Source: UBA1724 sp051884615
GTDB lineage: Bacteria > Verrucomicrobiota > Lentisphaeria > Oligosphaerales > Oligosphaeraceae
NCBI GenBank assembly: GCA_051884615.1
Contig: JBJEVT010000006.1
Coordinates: 11,989 to 75,988 of the forward strand
Reading direction: 5' to 3'
DNA: 64,000 nt
Below are positions 16,075 through 24,810 of this stretch, piece after piece. Made by a program: the position numbers and the translations under genes. The notes under the pieces were generated by a model. It saw only the letters and a program-made list of their open reading frames with translations. It was not told where the DNA came from and did no database searches. Position 1 is the first letter of the stretch, and every line of letters begins with the position of its first letter.

Positions 16075-17286
16075 CTACCCCTTCTTGTGCCTCTCCACAA
16101 AGCGGCCAATCCGCGCCAGCGCCTCCTGAATCTCCTTCATGCCCGTGGCGTAGGAGCAGCGCACAAACCCCTCGCCCGACGCCCCGAAGGCGTCTCCGGG
16201 CACCACCGCCACATGCTCCTCCTCCAGCAGACGCTCCGCAAACTCCGTGGAGCCCATGCCGGTGGAGGCGACGCAGGGGAAGACGTAGAAGGCGCCCCGG
16301 GGCATGAAGCAGGTCAGCCCCATGGCGTTGAAGCCCTTCACGATCACGTTGCGCCGCTGCTCGTATTCCCGGCGCATGGCCTCCCGCTCCTTCTCGGCTC
16401 CCTGGAGGGCCTCGATGGCGCCGAACTGGCAGGGGGTGGGGGCGCAGAGGATGGTGTACTGGTGAATCTTCATCATGGCGTCGATGATGTCCCGGGGACC
16501 CAGGGCGTACGCCACGCGCATGCCCGTCATGGCGTAGGCTTTGCTGAAGCCGTTGAAGACCACGGTGCGCTCCTCCATGCCCGGGATGGTGGCGATGGAG
16601 GGGGAGCGGGGGATGTAGGAGAGGTCCTCGTAGATCTCGTCGGAGAAGACCAGGAGGTCGTGGCGCATGGCGAAGTCCGCCACCTTCTGCTTGTCCTCCC
16701 AGGTCATGCCCGCCCCGGTGGGATTGTTGGGATAGTTCAGCATCAGCACCTTGGTGCGGGGGGTGACGGCCTTCTCCAGATCCTCCACCTGCACCACGAA
16801 ATCATGCTCCGCGCGGGTGCGCACCGACACGGGGACGCCGTGGGCCATGGCCACCGTGGGGCCGTAGGAGACGTAGCAGGGCTCGTGGTAGAGCACCTCG
16901 TCCCCGGGGCAGACCACGGCGCGGACCGCCAGGTCCAGGCCCTCGGAGACCCCCACCGTCACCAGGCACTGGTTCTCGGGGCGGTACTCCCCGCCGTAGC
17001 GCTGCTGGAAATGGCGGCAGATGGTCTCCCGCAGCCGCTTGTCGCCCAGATTGGAGGTGTAGTGGGTGTATCCCTTCTGGAGGGAGTAGAGCATGGCCTC
17101 CCGGATGCGCCAGGGGGTGACGAAATCCGGCTCCCCGATGCCCAGGGAGATCACGCCACGCATGGTGCTGACCAGGTCGAAGAACTTTCGGATTCCGCTC
17201 TTGGGGACCCCCTGGATATGGGGCGCCACCCGGCTCCGGGAGGACTTCCCGGAGGGATCATCACATGGAGACTTGGAGACGCTCAT
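16075..17286 (-). CDS. Class I/II pyridoxal-phosphate aminotransferase
   Basis: 403 residues of fold type I. The PLP Lys is in FNGFSKAYAMTGMRVAYALG; NYPNNPTGAGM and VFSDEIYEDL are the cofactor-binding motifs, with the Arg for the substrate carboxylate in FVRCSYAT. It belongs to the aspartate/aromatic aminotransferase group (PatA/DapL/AlaA-like); the substrate cannot be fixed by sequence alone. The start lies 26 bases inside the Lrp-family gene and is preceded by AGGAGGAGG, so the two are coupled and the regulator probably responds to the amino acid this enzyme handles. Confidence 0.9.
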   Translation of the reverse strand: MSVSKSPCDDPSGKSSRSRVAPHIQGVPKSGIRKFFDLVSTMRGVISLGIGEPDFVTPWRIREAMLYSLQKGYTHYTSNLGDKRLRETICRHFQQRYGGEYRPENQCLVTVGVSEGLDLAVRAVVCPGDEVLYHEPCYVSYGPTVAMAHGVPVSVRTRAEHDFVVQVEDLEKAVTPRTKVLMLNYPNNPTGAGMTWEDKQKVADFAMRHDLLVFSDEIYEDLSYIPRSPSIATIPGMEERTVVFNGFSKAYAMTGMRVAYALGPRDIIDAMMKIHQYTILCAPTPCQFGAIEALQGAEKEREAMRREYEQRRNVIVKGFNAMGLTCFMPRGAFYVFPCVASTGMGSTEFAERLLEEEHVAVVPGDAFGASGEGFVRCSYATGMKEIQEALARIGRFVERHKKG

Positions 17287-17749
17287 AATCCTCCTCCTTC
17301 TGCAGTTCGATGCCCGCCTCCTTGTACTTCTTCAGCAGGAAGAGAGTGGCGCAGGACTTCACGCCGGGCTGGGTGGAGAGTTTGCTGGCCACGAAATGAG
17401 CCACGTCCTGGAGGGAGCGGCCCACCACCTCCAGATGGAGATCATAGCGGCCGGAGACCAGATAAGCGGAGACCACCTCGTCGAACTTGCAGATTCTCTG
17501 GGCGATGGCGTCGAATCCGGAATCCCGCTCCGGCTGGATCTGGACCTCGATGATGGCGCGGGTCTGGTTCTCCTCCTCCACCGTCAGCGCGGTGTATCCC
17601 AGGATGCGCCCCTGGGCCTCCATCTCCGACAGGGCGCTGCTCACGTCCCCGGGGGGCACGGACAGCCGGTCGGCGATTTCCTGGATGGGGATGCGGGCGT
17701 CTCGCTTCAGCAGGGCGAGAATGGAATCACACAAGTCTTGCGAATTCAT
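17261..17749 (-). CDS. Lrp/AsnC family transcriptional regulator
   Basis: 162 residues behind a good AGGAGG. N-terminal winged helix (RIPIQEIADRLSVPPGDVSSAL) followed by a RAM ligand-binding domain (TRAIIEVQIQPERDSGFDAIA, VVSAYLVSGRYDLHLEVVG). Lrp-type proteins form octamers and sense amino acids. Its 3' end overlaps the aminotransferase gene in another frame by 26 bases. An Lrp regulator fused by overlap to an aminotransferase is a common bacterial arrangement and implies local control. Confidence 0.93.
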   Translation of the reverse strand: MNSQDLCDSILALLKRDARIPIQEIADRLSVPPGDVSSALSEMEAQGRILGYTALTVEEENQTRAIIEVQIQPERDSGFDAIAQRICKFDEVVSAYLVSGRYDLHLEVVGRSLQDVAHFVASKLSTQPGVKSCATLFLLKKYKEAGIELQKEEDYERLQVSM

Positions 17750-17865
17750 GGAACCTCCTGTTCTTTAGGGGGAATGGGTCCTCCCCGGGGCGGCGAAGCC
17801 GTCTGCGCCGGCTTCCTCGGCTCTTCCCGGAGGAGGAAATGGATGGGAAAAAGGGGAACGGCGGG

Positions 17866-19530
17866 TCAGCAGGCGTACTCCACCGCCCGGGTCTCCCGGA
17901 TGACCGTGACCCGAATCTGCCCGGGATAGCGCACCTCCGCCTGGATTCTCCGGGCCAGCTCCCGGGCAAGAAGCTGGGACTGCTCCTGGGAAACCTCCTG
18001 GGGCTGCACCAGCACCCGAATCTCCCGCCCCGCCTGGAGAACATGACAACTCTCCACGCCGGCAAAGGACCCGCCAATGCGCTCCAATGCCTCCAGACGA
18101 CGCAAAAACAACTCCGTGGTCTCCGAACGGGCGCCGGGACGCGCCGCGCTGACCGCGTCGCACACCTGCACGATGACCGCGATGCCCGACTCCATGGGGA
18201 CCTCGTTGTGGTGGGCCGCCACCGCGTTCACCACCACCGGATCCTCCCCCACGCTCCGGAGCAGCTCCGCGCCCAGCGCCGCATGCCCCCCGGGACCCTC
18301 CGGGGGAAGGGCCTTCCCGATGTCGTGCAGCAGACCCGCGCGACGGGCCTGCTCCTGGGACAAGCCCATCTCGGCGGCCAGCATCCCCGCCAGCGTGCCC
18401 ACCTCCAGGGAGTGCTGGAGCACATTCTGGGAGAAGCTGTGCCGGTATTCCAGGCGGCCCAGGACATCCAGCAGCTTTTCCGGCAGCACCAGGGAGAGGC
18501 GCTGGGCGGCCTCCTCCCCCTTCTGGCGCATCCGCTCCTGGAGTTCCTGGCGAATGGTCTCCACCAGCTCCTCCACCCGGCTGGGATGGATGCGCCCGTC
18601 GTCCACCAGCTTCTCCAGGACGCGGCGCGCCACCTCCCTGCGGAGGGGGTCGAAGCAGGAGATCACCACGGTCTGGGGCGCCTCGTCCACCAGGATGGAG
18701 GTGCCGGTGGCGGCCTCCAGGGCGCGGATGTTCCGTCCGTCCTTTCCGATGATGCGTCCCTTCATCTCCTCGTTGGGGAGGGCGATGGTGGAGGTGGCGT
18801 CCTCCTGGGCCAGGGTGGAGGCGCAGCGTTCCATGGAGGCCAGGAGGATCTCCCTGCCCTGCTCCGTCAGGAGCTGGCGGCCCTCCTCCTGCTGCCGGCG
18901 CACCAGGACGGCACGTTCGGCGGTCATTTCCCGGCGCAGCTCCTCCAGGAGGGCACGCCGCGCCTCCTCCACGGAAGTTCCCGCCAGACGGGCCCGTTCC
19001 TCCTGGAGGGACTTCCGCGCCTCCTCCAGCCCCTGGCGCTCCTCCTGCAATCTTCTGTCCGCCTCCTTGAAGGCGTCGCCCCGGCGGTCCAGCTCCTCCA
19101 GCCGCTCCTGGAGCAGCTGGAGGCGGCTTTCCAGGGAATCTTCCCGGGCGTTCAGGCGTTCGGACTGGAGACGGAATTCGGCGCGGGCCTTCTCCTTCTC
19201 CTTCTCCCCCTCCTCCCGGGCGGCCATCAGCGCCTCCTTCGCCTTCAGCTGCGCCTCCTTCAAAATGGCATCCGCCTGGTTCTTCGCCTGCTCCTGGGAG
19301 GACTGGATGGCGGCGCGGGCATCCTCCTGCTCCCGCCGAATGGCCTCCTCCACCCGGCCGCGCCGGTTGCCGGCGAGAATCTGCCACAGCACCAGGAACA
19401 CCAGCAGCAGGCTGGCGCCGCTGAGGAACCAGAGCTGGAGGGTGTTCAGTTCCGCCTCCTGCTCCGGGGACAGATAGCTCTGCTGCGCCTGCAGGGCCCT
19501 GGGGATGATGTCAAGAATGAAGAGGGGCAT
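17866..19530 (-). CDS. rny: Ribonuclease Y
   Basis: 554 residues. An N-terminal membrane anchor (LWFLSGASLLLVFLVLWQIL) is followed by a long charged coiled coil (about 45-215). The KH domain has the GRIIGKDGRNIRALE loop (about 250-310). The HD domain has HSLEVGTLAG, LLHDIGKAL and HHNEVPMES (about 355-450). RNase Y is the membrane-bound endonuclease that starts mRNA decay in many bacteria lacking RNase E. Its start overlaps the end of the cyclo-ligase gene by 20 bases. All catalytic parts look intact. Confidence 0.95.
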   Translation of the reverse strand: MPLFILDIIPRALQAQQSYLSPEQEAELNTLQLWFLSGASLLLVFLVLWQILAGNRRGRVEEAIRREQEDARAAIQSSQEQAKNQADAILKEAQLKAKEALMAAREEGEKEKEKARAEFRLQSERLNAREDSLESRLQLLQERLEELDRRGDAFKEADRRLQEERQGLEEARKSLQEERARLAGTSVEEARRALLEELRREMTAERAVLVRRQQEEGRQLLTEQGREILLASMERCASTLAQEDATSTIALPNEEMKGRIIGKDGRNIRALEAATGTSILVDEAPQTVVISCFDPLRREVARRVLEKLVDDGRIHPSRVEELVETIRQELQERMRQKGEEAAQRLSLVLPEKLLDVLGRLEYRHSFSQNVLQHSLEVGTLAGMLAAEMGLSQEQARRAGLLHDIGKALPPEGPGGHAALGAELLRSVGEDPVVVNAVAAHHNEVPMESGIAVIVQVCDAVSAARPGARSETTELFLRRLEALERIGGSFAGVESCHVLQAGREIRVLVQPQEVSQEQSQLLARELARRIQAEVRYPGQIRVTVIRETRAVEYAC

Positions 19531-20119
19531 GGGGAATCACCCATTGTTCGGGGGTGAGAATGAGTCGGACGGGGCGGTCCCAGGGTTCGGCGGGGATTTC
19601 CTCCGTCTCCAGCAGCTGGCACTGGCGGCAGAGTCCCACGGGGTAGCCCCCGGGATGGCGCGCCCGGAGGCGGTCGTAGAATCCGCCGCCTCTGCCCAGG
19701 CGGGCGCCCCGGCGGTCGAATGCCAGGCCGGGAATGAGCCAGAGGGCGGGTTCCGGCAGCTCCCGGACTTCCGGGCAGGAGGGGGCGGGCTCCGGAATCC
19801 GGTATTTGCCCGGCCGGAGATCCTCCTCCAGATTCCGGACCAGCGCCAGGGTGTATTCCTCCCCCTGGAAGCGGGGAAGGAGGAGGCGCTTGCCCTGGCG
19901 CAGCGCCTGGGCGAGCAGAGGCAGAACCGGCAGCTCCGCCTGGATGGGGATGTAGCCCACCAGGGCGGCGGCGTTCTGGAAAAGGGGGTCCTCCAGGAGA
20001 CGACGGAAGGAGGGAAGCTCCGGCGGCAGCGGGGAAAGATGCCGGAGACATTCCCGCATCCGTCGCCGGAGGGCGTCCTTGGCCTCCCGCAGGGAGGCGT
20101 CGGAGGGGGAAGGGGTCAT
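19511..20119 (-). CDS. 5-formyltetrahydrofolate cyclo-ligase
   Basis: 202 residues from MTPSPSDASL; the frame is open far upstream, but this ATG forms a four-base ATGA overlap with rsmD. Conserved parts: ALVGYIPIQAELPV (substrate), GKRLLLPRF, then LWLIPGLAFDRRGARLGRGGGFYDRL, the family signature with the nucleotide-binding RLGRGGGFYD. The enzyme converts 5-formyl-THF to 5,10-methenyl-THF with ATP. Its end overlaps the rny start by 20 bases in another frame. Confidence 0.93.
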   Translation of the reverse strand: MTPSPSDASLREAKDALRRRMRECLRHLSPLPPELPSFRRLLEDPLFQNAAALVGYIPIQAELPVLPLLAQALRQGKRLLLPRFQGEEYTLALVRNLEEDLRPGKYRIPEPAPSCPEVRELPEPALWLIPGLAFDRRGARLGRGGGFYDRLRARHPGGYPVGLCRQCQLLETEEIPAEPWDRPVRLILTPEQWVIPHAPLHS

Positions 20120-20718
20120 GGGGCGGGGACCTCCCGGGAAGCGGGGGTTCCGTAGGAGACGGTGCGGATGCCGAAGCTGCGCTCCTTCAGGAGGCGCCAG
20201 GACGAGAGGGGAGCCCAGGGCAGCGCCCGGTCCTCCGTGTGGTGCTCCAGGGCAAGGATGGCGCCCGCCGCCGCAAAGGGAAGCCAGCCCGCGTCCAGGA
20301 GAAACTCCCGGGCGCCATACTGGCCGGGGCGGGGATGGTAGGGCGGGTCCGCCAGCAGGAAATCGAAGGACTCCTCCGGAGAGAGGCGGCGAGAGAGCTG
20401 GGCGGCATCCCCCCCCAGCAACACCACCTCCCCCGCGGGATGGGGCGCCATGGCCTTCCGCACCCGCTGGAGATTCTCCCGGATCACCGCCAGATGCCGG
20501 GGGTCCTTCTCCACCATGACCACCCGCTCCGCTCCCCGGGAAAGAGCCTCCAGCCCCAGGGCGCCCGTGCCCGAGAACAAGTCCAGCACCCGGCTGCCCC
20601 GCAGGTCGCCCAGGGTGGAGAAGAGGGATTCCTTCACCTTGTCCTCGGTGGGACGCACGCCGTCGTCGTCGGGAACCGCCAGCCGAATGCCCCTGGCAAG
20701 GCCGGAGACGATACGCAT
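20116..20718 (-). CDS. rsmD: 16S rRNA (guanine(966)-N2)-methyltransferase RsmD
   Basis: 200 residues. MRIVSGLARGIRLAVP and RPTEDKVKESLFSTL are the RsmD N-terminal signature, VLDLFSGTGALGLEALSRGA is SAM motif I, and LLADPPYHP is the catalytic DPPY motif of N2-guanine methyltransferases. It modifies G966 of 16S rRNA. It starts three bases after the stop of the small zinc-ribbon protein and ends inside the start of the cyclo-ligase. Confidence 0.95.
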   Translation of the reverse strand: MRIVSGLARGIRLAVPDDDGVRPTEDKVKESLFSTLGDLRGSRVLDLFSGTGALGLEALSRGAERVVMVEKDPRHLAVIRENLQRVRKAMAPHPAGEVVLLGGDAAQLSRRLSPEESFDFLLADPPYHPRPGQYGAREFLLDAGWLPFAAAGAILALEHHTEDRALPWAPLSSWRLLKERSFGIRTVSYGTPASREVPAP

Positions 20719-20721
20719 GGG

Positions 20722-21003
20722 TCAGGATTCCTTCAGGTGGCGGGCCCGCTGCTTCAGCGTCTCGTGGATGCCGGAGTACGGCATCTGGAAGGGCTGGGTG
20801 CGGCCGCCGCAAAGGGGGCAGCGCCGGTCCACCGACTGCCGCGCCAGGGAGAAGACATTCCCGCATTTGCTGCAGGTGAGCAGCTTGGAGCGGGAAAGGT
20901 GCCAGTTGTGGTTGCTGAACCACAGCTTTTCCGCCAGAAGGAGGAGGAGTCCCCCCAGCAGGGCAAGCAGGGTGTAGAGAAGAAGAAGGCTGGAGACGGG
21001 CAT
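20722..21003 (-). CDS. Small membrane-anchored zinc-ribbon protein
   Basis: 93 residues. A hydrophobic N-terminus (about 5-24, rich in Leu) is followed by a zinc-ribbon: CSKCGNVF and CPLCGGRTQ provide the two CxxC knuckles about 24 residues apart. I do not recognise a family. Its tight spacing to rsmD (three bases) and 31 bases after the TonB-like gene show it is co-transcribed. The ribbon should face the cytoplasm if the N-terminus is a signal anchor with its tail inside; orientation is not certain. Confidence 0.75.
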   Translation of the reverse strand: MPVSSLLLLYTLLALLGGLLLLLAEKLWFSNHNWHLSRSKLLTCSKCGNVFSLARQSVDRRCPLCGGRTQPFQMPYSGIHETLKQRARHLKES

Positions 21004-21034
21004 GGTGTGCCGAAGAAGAAGGGGGGAGGCGGGG

Positions 21035-21904
21035 TCAGCGGAGCCACTCCACCGCCAGGGAGAAGCGGGAGGCGGGGGCGCCCTCCCAGAGACGCGGCCC
21101 CGTCTGCTGACGGAGGACGGAGCGCAGGGCGCGAAGGGCGTCCCGGTCTAGTTCCGGCACGCCGCAGGAGCGCCGGAGAAGCACCCGGGGCATGGAGAAG
21201 CCCGGAAGGAACTGGAGCTCCAGCACCGTGGCGGGGCGGGGAAGGGTCTCCCCCAGGACACTCTCCCGATGCTGCCAGAGGCGCTGGCGAATCTCCGGCT
21301 TCTCCAGGAGGGACAGGGCATCGGGGGAAAGGGAGGGGGGCGCCGTCAGCACGCCGCCGCCTTCCCGCCGCCACTGGGGCGGCAGCGACGCCAGGGGGGA
21401 ATCCTCCCCGGCGGGCACCAGGGGAGCCACGGGGGGAAGGGCGGGCAGCAACGCCAGGTCGTCGGGAGGGGGCAGCACCGGGGAAAGACGGTGGGAGGGC
21501 GGGGAAAGGGGGACCAGCTCCAGGGGCGTCAGACGGAAGGAGGGCGCCACGGGCCAGGGCAGAGGAGAGCGCCGGTTGAAACGGGAAAAGCCCTCCCCCG
21601 TGGGATAATACCACTGGGAAGGCTCCGTCATGTCAATCCACTGCCAAAGGGCCTTCTCCTGGGAGGTGACCACCTGCTCCGGACAGGAGATGGCCGCCAG
21701 GCGGCAGGGCGAGGGGGACGAGGAACGAGCCTCCTCCCCGCGGGGCAGGAGCAGGAAGGGGAGATGGAGCAGAACCACCACCAGGATGGCCAGGAAAAGA
21801 CGCCGCCACTTGTGGTCCCCTTCCCGCTCCCGTTTCCCCTTCCCCTCCCGGCGACGCAAGGCCGGCGGGCGTTCAGAGGCCGTTTTCATCAAGGGAGGGG
21901 ACAT
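21035..21904 (-). CDS. TonB-like energy transducer (TM, Pro-rich periplasmic linker, C-terminal domain)
   Basis: 289 residues (a second ATG at 21889 would shorten it by five). Basic N-terminus, one TM (about 36-53, LFLAILVVVLLHLPFLLL), a long Pro/Leu-rich stretch, and a compact C-terminal domain (about 215-289). The ending RVLLRRSCGVPELDRDALRALR and FSLAVEW has the TonB-CTD rhythm (G-x-x-x-LD-x-x-A, then a final strand). It follows ExbB- and ExbD-like genes and overlaps exbD by 32 bases, so it should carry their proton-motive energy to an outer membrane partner. TolA is an alternative; the domain match is by pattern only. Confidence 0.75.
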   Translation of the reverse strand: MSPPLMKTASERPPALRRREGKGKREREGDHKWRRLFLAILVVVLLHLPFLLLPRGEEARSSSPSPCRLAAISCPEQVVTSQEKALWQWIDMTEPSQWYYPTGEGFSRFNRRSPLPWPVAPSFRLTPLELVPLSPPSHRLSPVLPPPDDLALLPALPPVAPLVPAGEDSPLASLPPQWRREGGGVLTAPPSLSPDALSLLEKPEIRQRLWQHRESVLGETLPRPATVLELQFLPGFSMPRVLLRRSCGVPELDRDALRALRSVLRQQTGPRLWEGAPASRFSLAVEWLR

Positions 21905-22373
21905 AGTTCTTGTTGTTCCGCAAGCTGGCGCCGCTGGTGGCGAGATAGGCGTCGAATTTCGCGCCCCGCGCGATGTCGAAGAGCTGCGCCACGATGCTCA
22001 AAGGCGCGTTCTGGTCCACATAGAAGACCACCTTGGGACGCCGCTCCAGGGAACGCTCCGGCAGTTCCGCCTGGGCCTCCTGGTACTTCAGGGCGAGCTC
22101 CTGGAGCACCTCCTTGAAGTTCTCCAGGGTGTCCAGCCGCTTGGCGTTGTAGAAGAGCTTGCCGTCGGCGGTGACGGTGACCACGGTCTTCACCAGGGGG
22201 GTGAGCTCCTCGTTCTCGAAGCGGGGCAAATCGATGGCGGTGCCGGGCAGGGAGACCCGCTGGCTGCAGATCAGGAAGACCACCATCAGCACGGAGAAGA
22301 GGCCCAGCACGCCGATGACAGCCGGAAGGGTGGAGGTCACCCGATGGTATTGGGTTCGCCACTGGAAATCCAT
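21873..22373 (-). CDS. ExbD/TolR family proton-channel subunit
   Basis: 166 residues from MDFQWRTQYH at 22373. One N-terminal TM (about 15-35) is followed by a periplasmic ExbD/TolR-type domain with DLPRFENEELTPLVKTVVTVTADGKLFYN, close to the VTVDADGKVYVN pattern of the family (residues shown here as landmarks). The expected TM aspartate at the D32/D25 position is not evident: the segment reads SVLMVVFLICSQ. Also, the cytoplasmic N-terminus is longer and less charged than usual. These features make it a diverged member. The partner ExbB lies 20 bases upstream. Confidence 0.8.
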   Translation of the reverse strand: MDFQWRTQYHRVTSTLPAVIGVLGLFSVLMVVFLICSQRVSLPGTAIDLPRFENEELTPLVKTVVTVTADGKLFYNAKRLDTLENFKEVLQELALKYQEAQAELPERSLERRPKVVFYVDQNAPLSIVAQLFDIARGAKFDAYLATSGASLRNNKNYVPSLDENGL

Positions 22374-22393
22374 GGGAATCGGCCGCGGGGGGG

Positions 22394-23050
22394 TCAGGAC
22401 CTCTCGGCGGGGGTCTCCTCCTCCTCGGCGGGAGGGGGATTGTGGGTGAGGAAGTAGGTGATTTCGGCGGCGGCCTTGCCCATCTCCGCCAGGAGGTGGT
22501 CCACCTTCTCCACCAGCACGGCGTGGCAGATCTGGCACACCAGGGAGGCCAGCAGCCCCACCGCGGTGCAGATCAGCGCCATCTTGATGTCGCCGGAAAG
22601 GACCTGCGCGCCCTGGAATTCGATGTTGTTGATCTTGTCGAAGGCGCCGATGAGGGAGACCAGGGTGCCCAGGAGTCCCACCACGGGGGTCATGTTGGCG
22701 AAGGCGGCGAGGAGCTTCAGGTTCCGCTCCAGGCGGGGGATCAGGAGCCGGGCGGTCTCCTCCACGGAGTGGCGGATGGCGGCGGCGCCGTCCTGCCAAT
22801 GCTCGATGGCGGTGCGGAAGATTTCGCCCACGGGGCCGGTCTTGGCGTCGCAGTTGGCGACGGCCTCCTTCACCCTGCCGGCGCGGAGCTGGTTCAGGAG
22901 TCCCCGGAGGAGCTCGAAGGTATCCACCCGGGCGCGGTGGAGATAGAGATAGCGGTCCGCCGCGATGATGAAGGTCAGCACCAGGAAGGCCAGCACCACG
23001 ATGGCGATGATGCCGGGCACATTGGAAATCTGGGCAAGCATGGGATTCAT
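22394..23050 (-). CDS. MotA/TolQ/ExbB family proton channel protein
   Basis: 218 residues with three TMs: about 10-32 near the N-terminus and two in the conserved half. LLAAFANMTPVVGLLGTLVSLIGAF is the family signature (TxxGLLGTV type) and IKMALICTAVGLLASLVCQICH the last TM. The cytoplasmic loop lies between residues about 35 and 130. With ExbD and the TonB-like protein it forms the inner membrane motor that couples proton flow to outer membrane transport or envelope stability. Gene order is exbB-exbD-tonB. Confidence 0.92.
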   Translation of the reverse strand: MNPMLAQISNVPGIIAIVVLAFLVLTFIIAADRYLYLHRARVDTFELLRGLLNQLRAGRVKEAVANCDAKTGPVGEIFRTAIEHWQDGAAAIRHSVEETARLLIPRLERNLKLLAAFANMTPVVGLLGTLVSLIGAFDKINNIEFQGAQVLSGDIKMALICTAVGLLASLVCQICHAVLVEKVDHLLAEMGKAAAEITYFLTHNPPPAEEEETPAERS

Positions 23051-23095
23051 GAAGATGCGGGAATGGGGGAGGAGGCGGGGCCCGGGGCGGTCACG

Positions 23096-24745
23096 CTATT
23101 TGACCTTGGGAGCCTCGATTTCCTCGGCGCGGGGGATGAAGCGCTCCAGGGGCAGTTGCTGGAAGCTGGCGAGGTTTTCCGCAAGGCGCTGGGTGTCGGG
23201 ATTGGCCTGGAGCATCCTGCCCACCACGCCCAGGGCGGTGCGGCGCATCTGGTCGAAGGGAGGCATGCCCCGGCGCAGCTCCGTTCCCGAGGCTTCCTTG
23301 GTGTAGGTGTCGTAGATGTCCTTGGCGGTGAGGGTGAGGCTCTCGAAGGAGAGGAACTCGTCCGCCTCCTCGTTTTCCGCATAGGCCAGAATGGTGTAGG
23401 CCTGGAAGAGGTAGCTGTTGATGGCCTGCTCCGCGGCGCGGTGGCTGGCGTCGATCAAATCCTCCGCCAGCTCCTTCTTCACAAAGTCCTCCAGGCTCAT
23501 CTCCCGGGGGAAGCGGCTGGGGTTGAAGTTCTTGGCCATGAGGAACCAGTTGGCCGCCTTCTTCTTGTAGCCGAAGATGTAGAAGCGCACCACGGAGTCC
23601 ACCAGGAAGTTGCTGTAGGCGCCCTGGATGTTGTTGTTGGGGAAGTCCCGGATGGCGTCCAGATAGGCCTGGTTGGCGGCGTCGGCGACCTTGAAATTGG
23701 GCTGCATCTGGAGATTCTTCAGGTCGCCCTTGAGATAGAGGAGGCGTCCGGTGGCGAAGGAGGCGCTCAGGGCCTGGAAGATCATGCGGTTGCAGGAGAG
23801 GCGCTTGAAGGCGGCGGCGGGATCGTTCCAGACCTCCATGCCCTTCTGCGCCCAGTAGACGGCGTGGGCCTCGGGGAGGCGCCAGTCGAATTCGCCGAAG
23901 ATCTCGTTGAGGCGAATCATGTATTTGGGATCCAGGCGGTACTTGTAGACCATCCAGCGATGGCGCAGGCAAAGCTCCACATCCTCGGTGATGCCCGCCT
24001 GGTCGAAGGCTTCCCGGAAGCGGGCGGGGATGGTGGCGGCCTCCCGGAACTCCAGCTCAAGCCGGGGGAAGTCCGCCTGCCCCTCCTGGAGGATGCGGCG
24101 GTAGTCGGCGGCACGCTCGCCCAGGACGGCAAGCAGCTTGGTCTCGTTCAGCGGGGCGCGGTCCAGGGTCTCCCACTGGAGGTAGTAGTCGCCGAAGAGA
24201 CGGATCATCTCCTTGGCCCACTCCACCTTGTAGTAGCGGTTGGCGTCGTCGGAGTCCTGCCCCATCTTGTGCTGGAAGATCCAGCCCAGCTGGCGGAAGA
24301 GGTCGGGGTCGCCGGGATTGTATTCCAGGGCCTCGTCCCGGATCAGCTCCAGTCCCCGCTTGACCCAGCGCCAGCGGTCCTCGAAGTTGGTGAAGGTGAC
24401 GGAGACGTTGTAGGCCATGTTCCAGCCCAGGAAGGCGTGGGCGCCGGTGAACCGGGGCTGCAGCTTCACGATCCAGTCCGCAAGCTGCACCATCTCGTAG
24501 TACTTTCCCTCCTCCTGCATCTTGCCGGAGCGGAGCCACAGATAGTCGGCGAGGATGCCCCGGAAGCCGCCCAGCGCCACGCTGGTGAAGGCCACCACGG
24601 GGGGCGCGTTCTCCAGGGGCGTGTTGTCCGTGAGATGGTACGTGGTTCGCAATCCATTCATCCGGTTCTGGAGGAAGGAGATGACGCAAAGGAGCGCCAC
24701 CATGGCCACCACAATGGCCACCAGTTGCAGGAAGCTTCGTTTCAT
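23096..24745 (-). CDS. Membrane-anchored helical-repeat (TPR-like) protein of unknown function
   Basis: 549 residues with an N-terminal signal anchor (about 7-24, LVAIVVAMVALLCVISFL). The rest is helical, with several stretches reading like TPR helices: ILADYLWLRSGKMQEEGKYY, VQLADWIVKLQPRFTGAHAF and later paired aromatic helices. Proteins of this size and layout occur beside ABC-2 permeases, as here (65 bases from the next gene upstream). I do not recognise a named family. It is probably extracytoplasmic and may be a scaffold for the neighbouring membrane protein. Confidence 0.75.
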   Translation of the reverse strand: MKRSFLQLVAIVVAMVALLCVISFLQNRMNGLRTTYHLTDNTPLENAPPVVAFTSVALGGFRGILADYLWLRSGKMQEEGKYYEMVQLADWIVKLQPRFTGAHAFLGWNMAYNVSVTFTNFEDRWRWVKRGLELIRDEALEYNPGDPDLFRQLGWIFQHKMGQDSDDANRYYKVEWAKEMIRLFGDYYLQWETLDRAPLNETKLLAVLGERAADYRRILQEGQADFPRLELEFREAATIPARFREAFDQAGITEDVELCLRHRWMVYKYRLDPKYMIRLNEIFGEFDWRLPEAHAVYWAQKGMEVWNDPAAAFKRLSCNRMIFQALSASFATGRLLYLKGDLKNLQMQPNFKVADAANQAYLDAIRDFPNNNIQGAYSNFLVDSVVRFYIFGYKKKAANWFLMAKNFNPSRFPREMSLEDFVKKELAEDLIDASHRAAEQAINSYLFQAYTILAYAENEEADEFLSFESLTLTAKDIYDTYTKEASGTELRRGMPPFDQMRRTALGVVGRMLQANPDTQRLAENLASFQQLPLERFIPRAEEIEAPKVK

Positions 24746-24810
24746 ATTGCGGGGAAGGGAAGAGGGATCGTTCGGACGGGGGGCGGGCGGAGGGAGTCGG
24801 GCGGGGAAGC

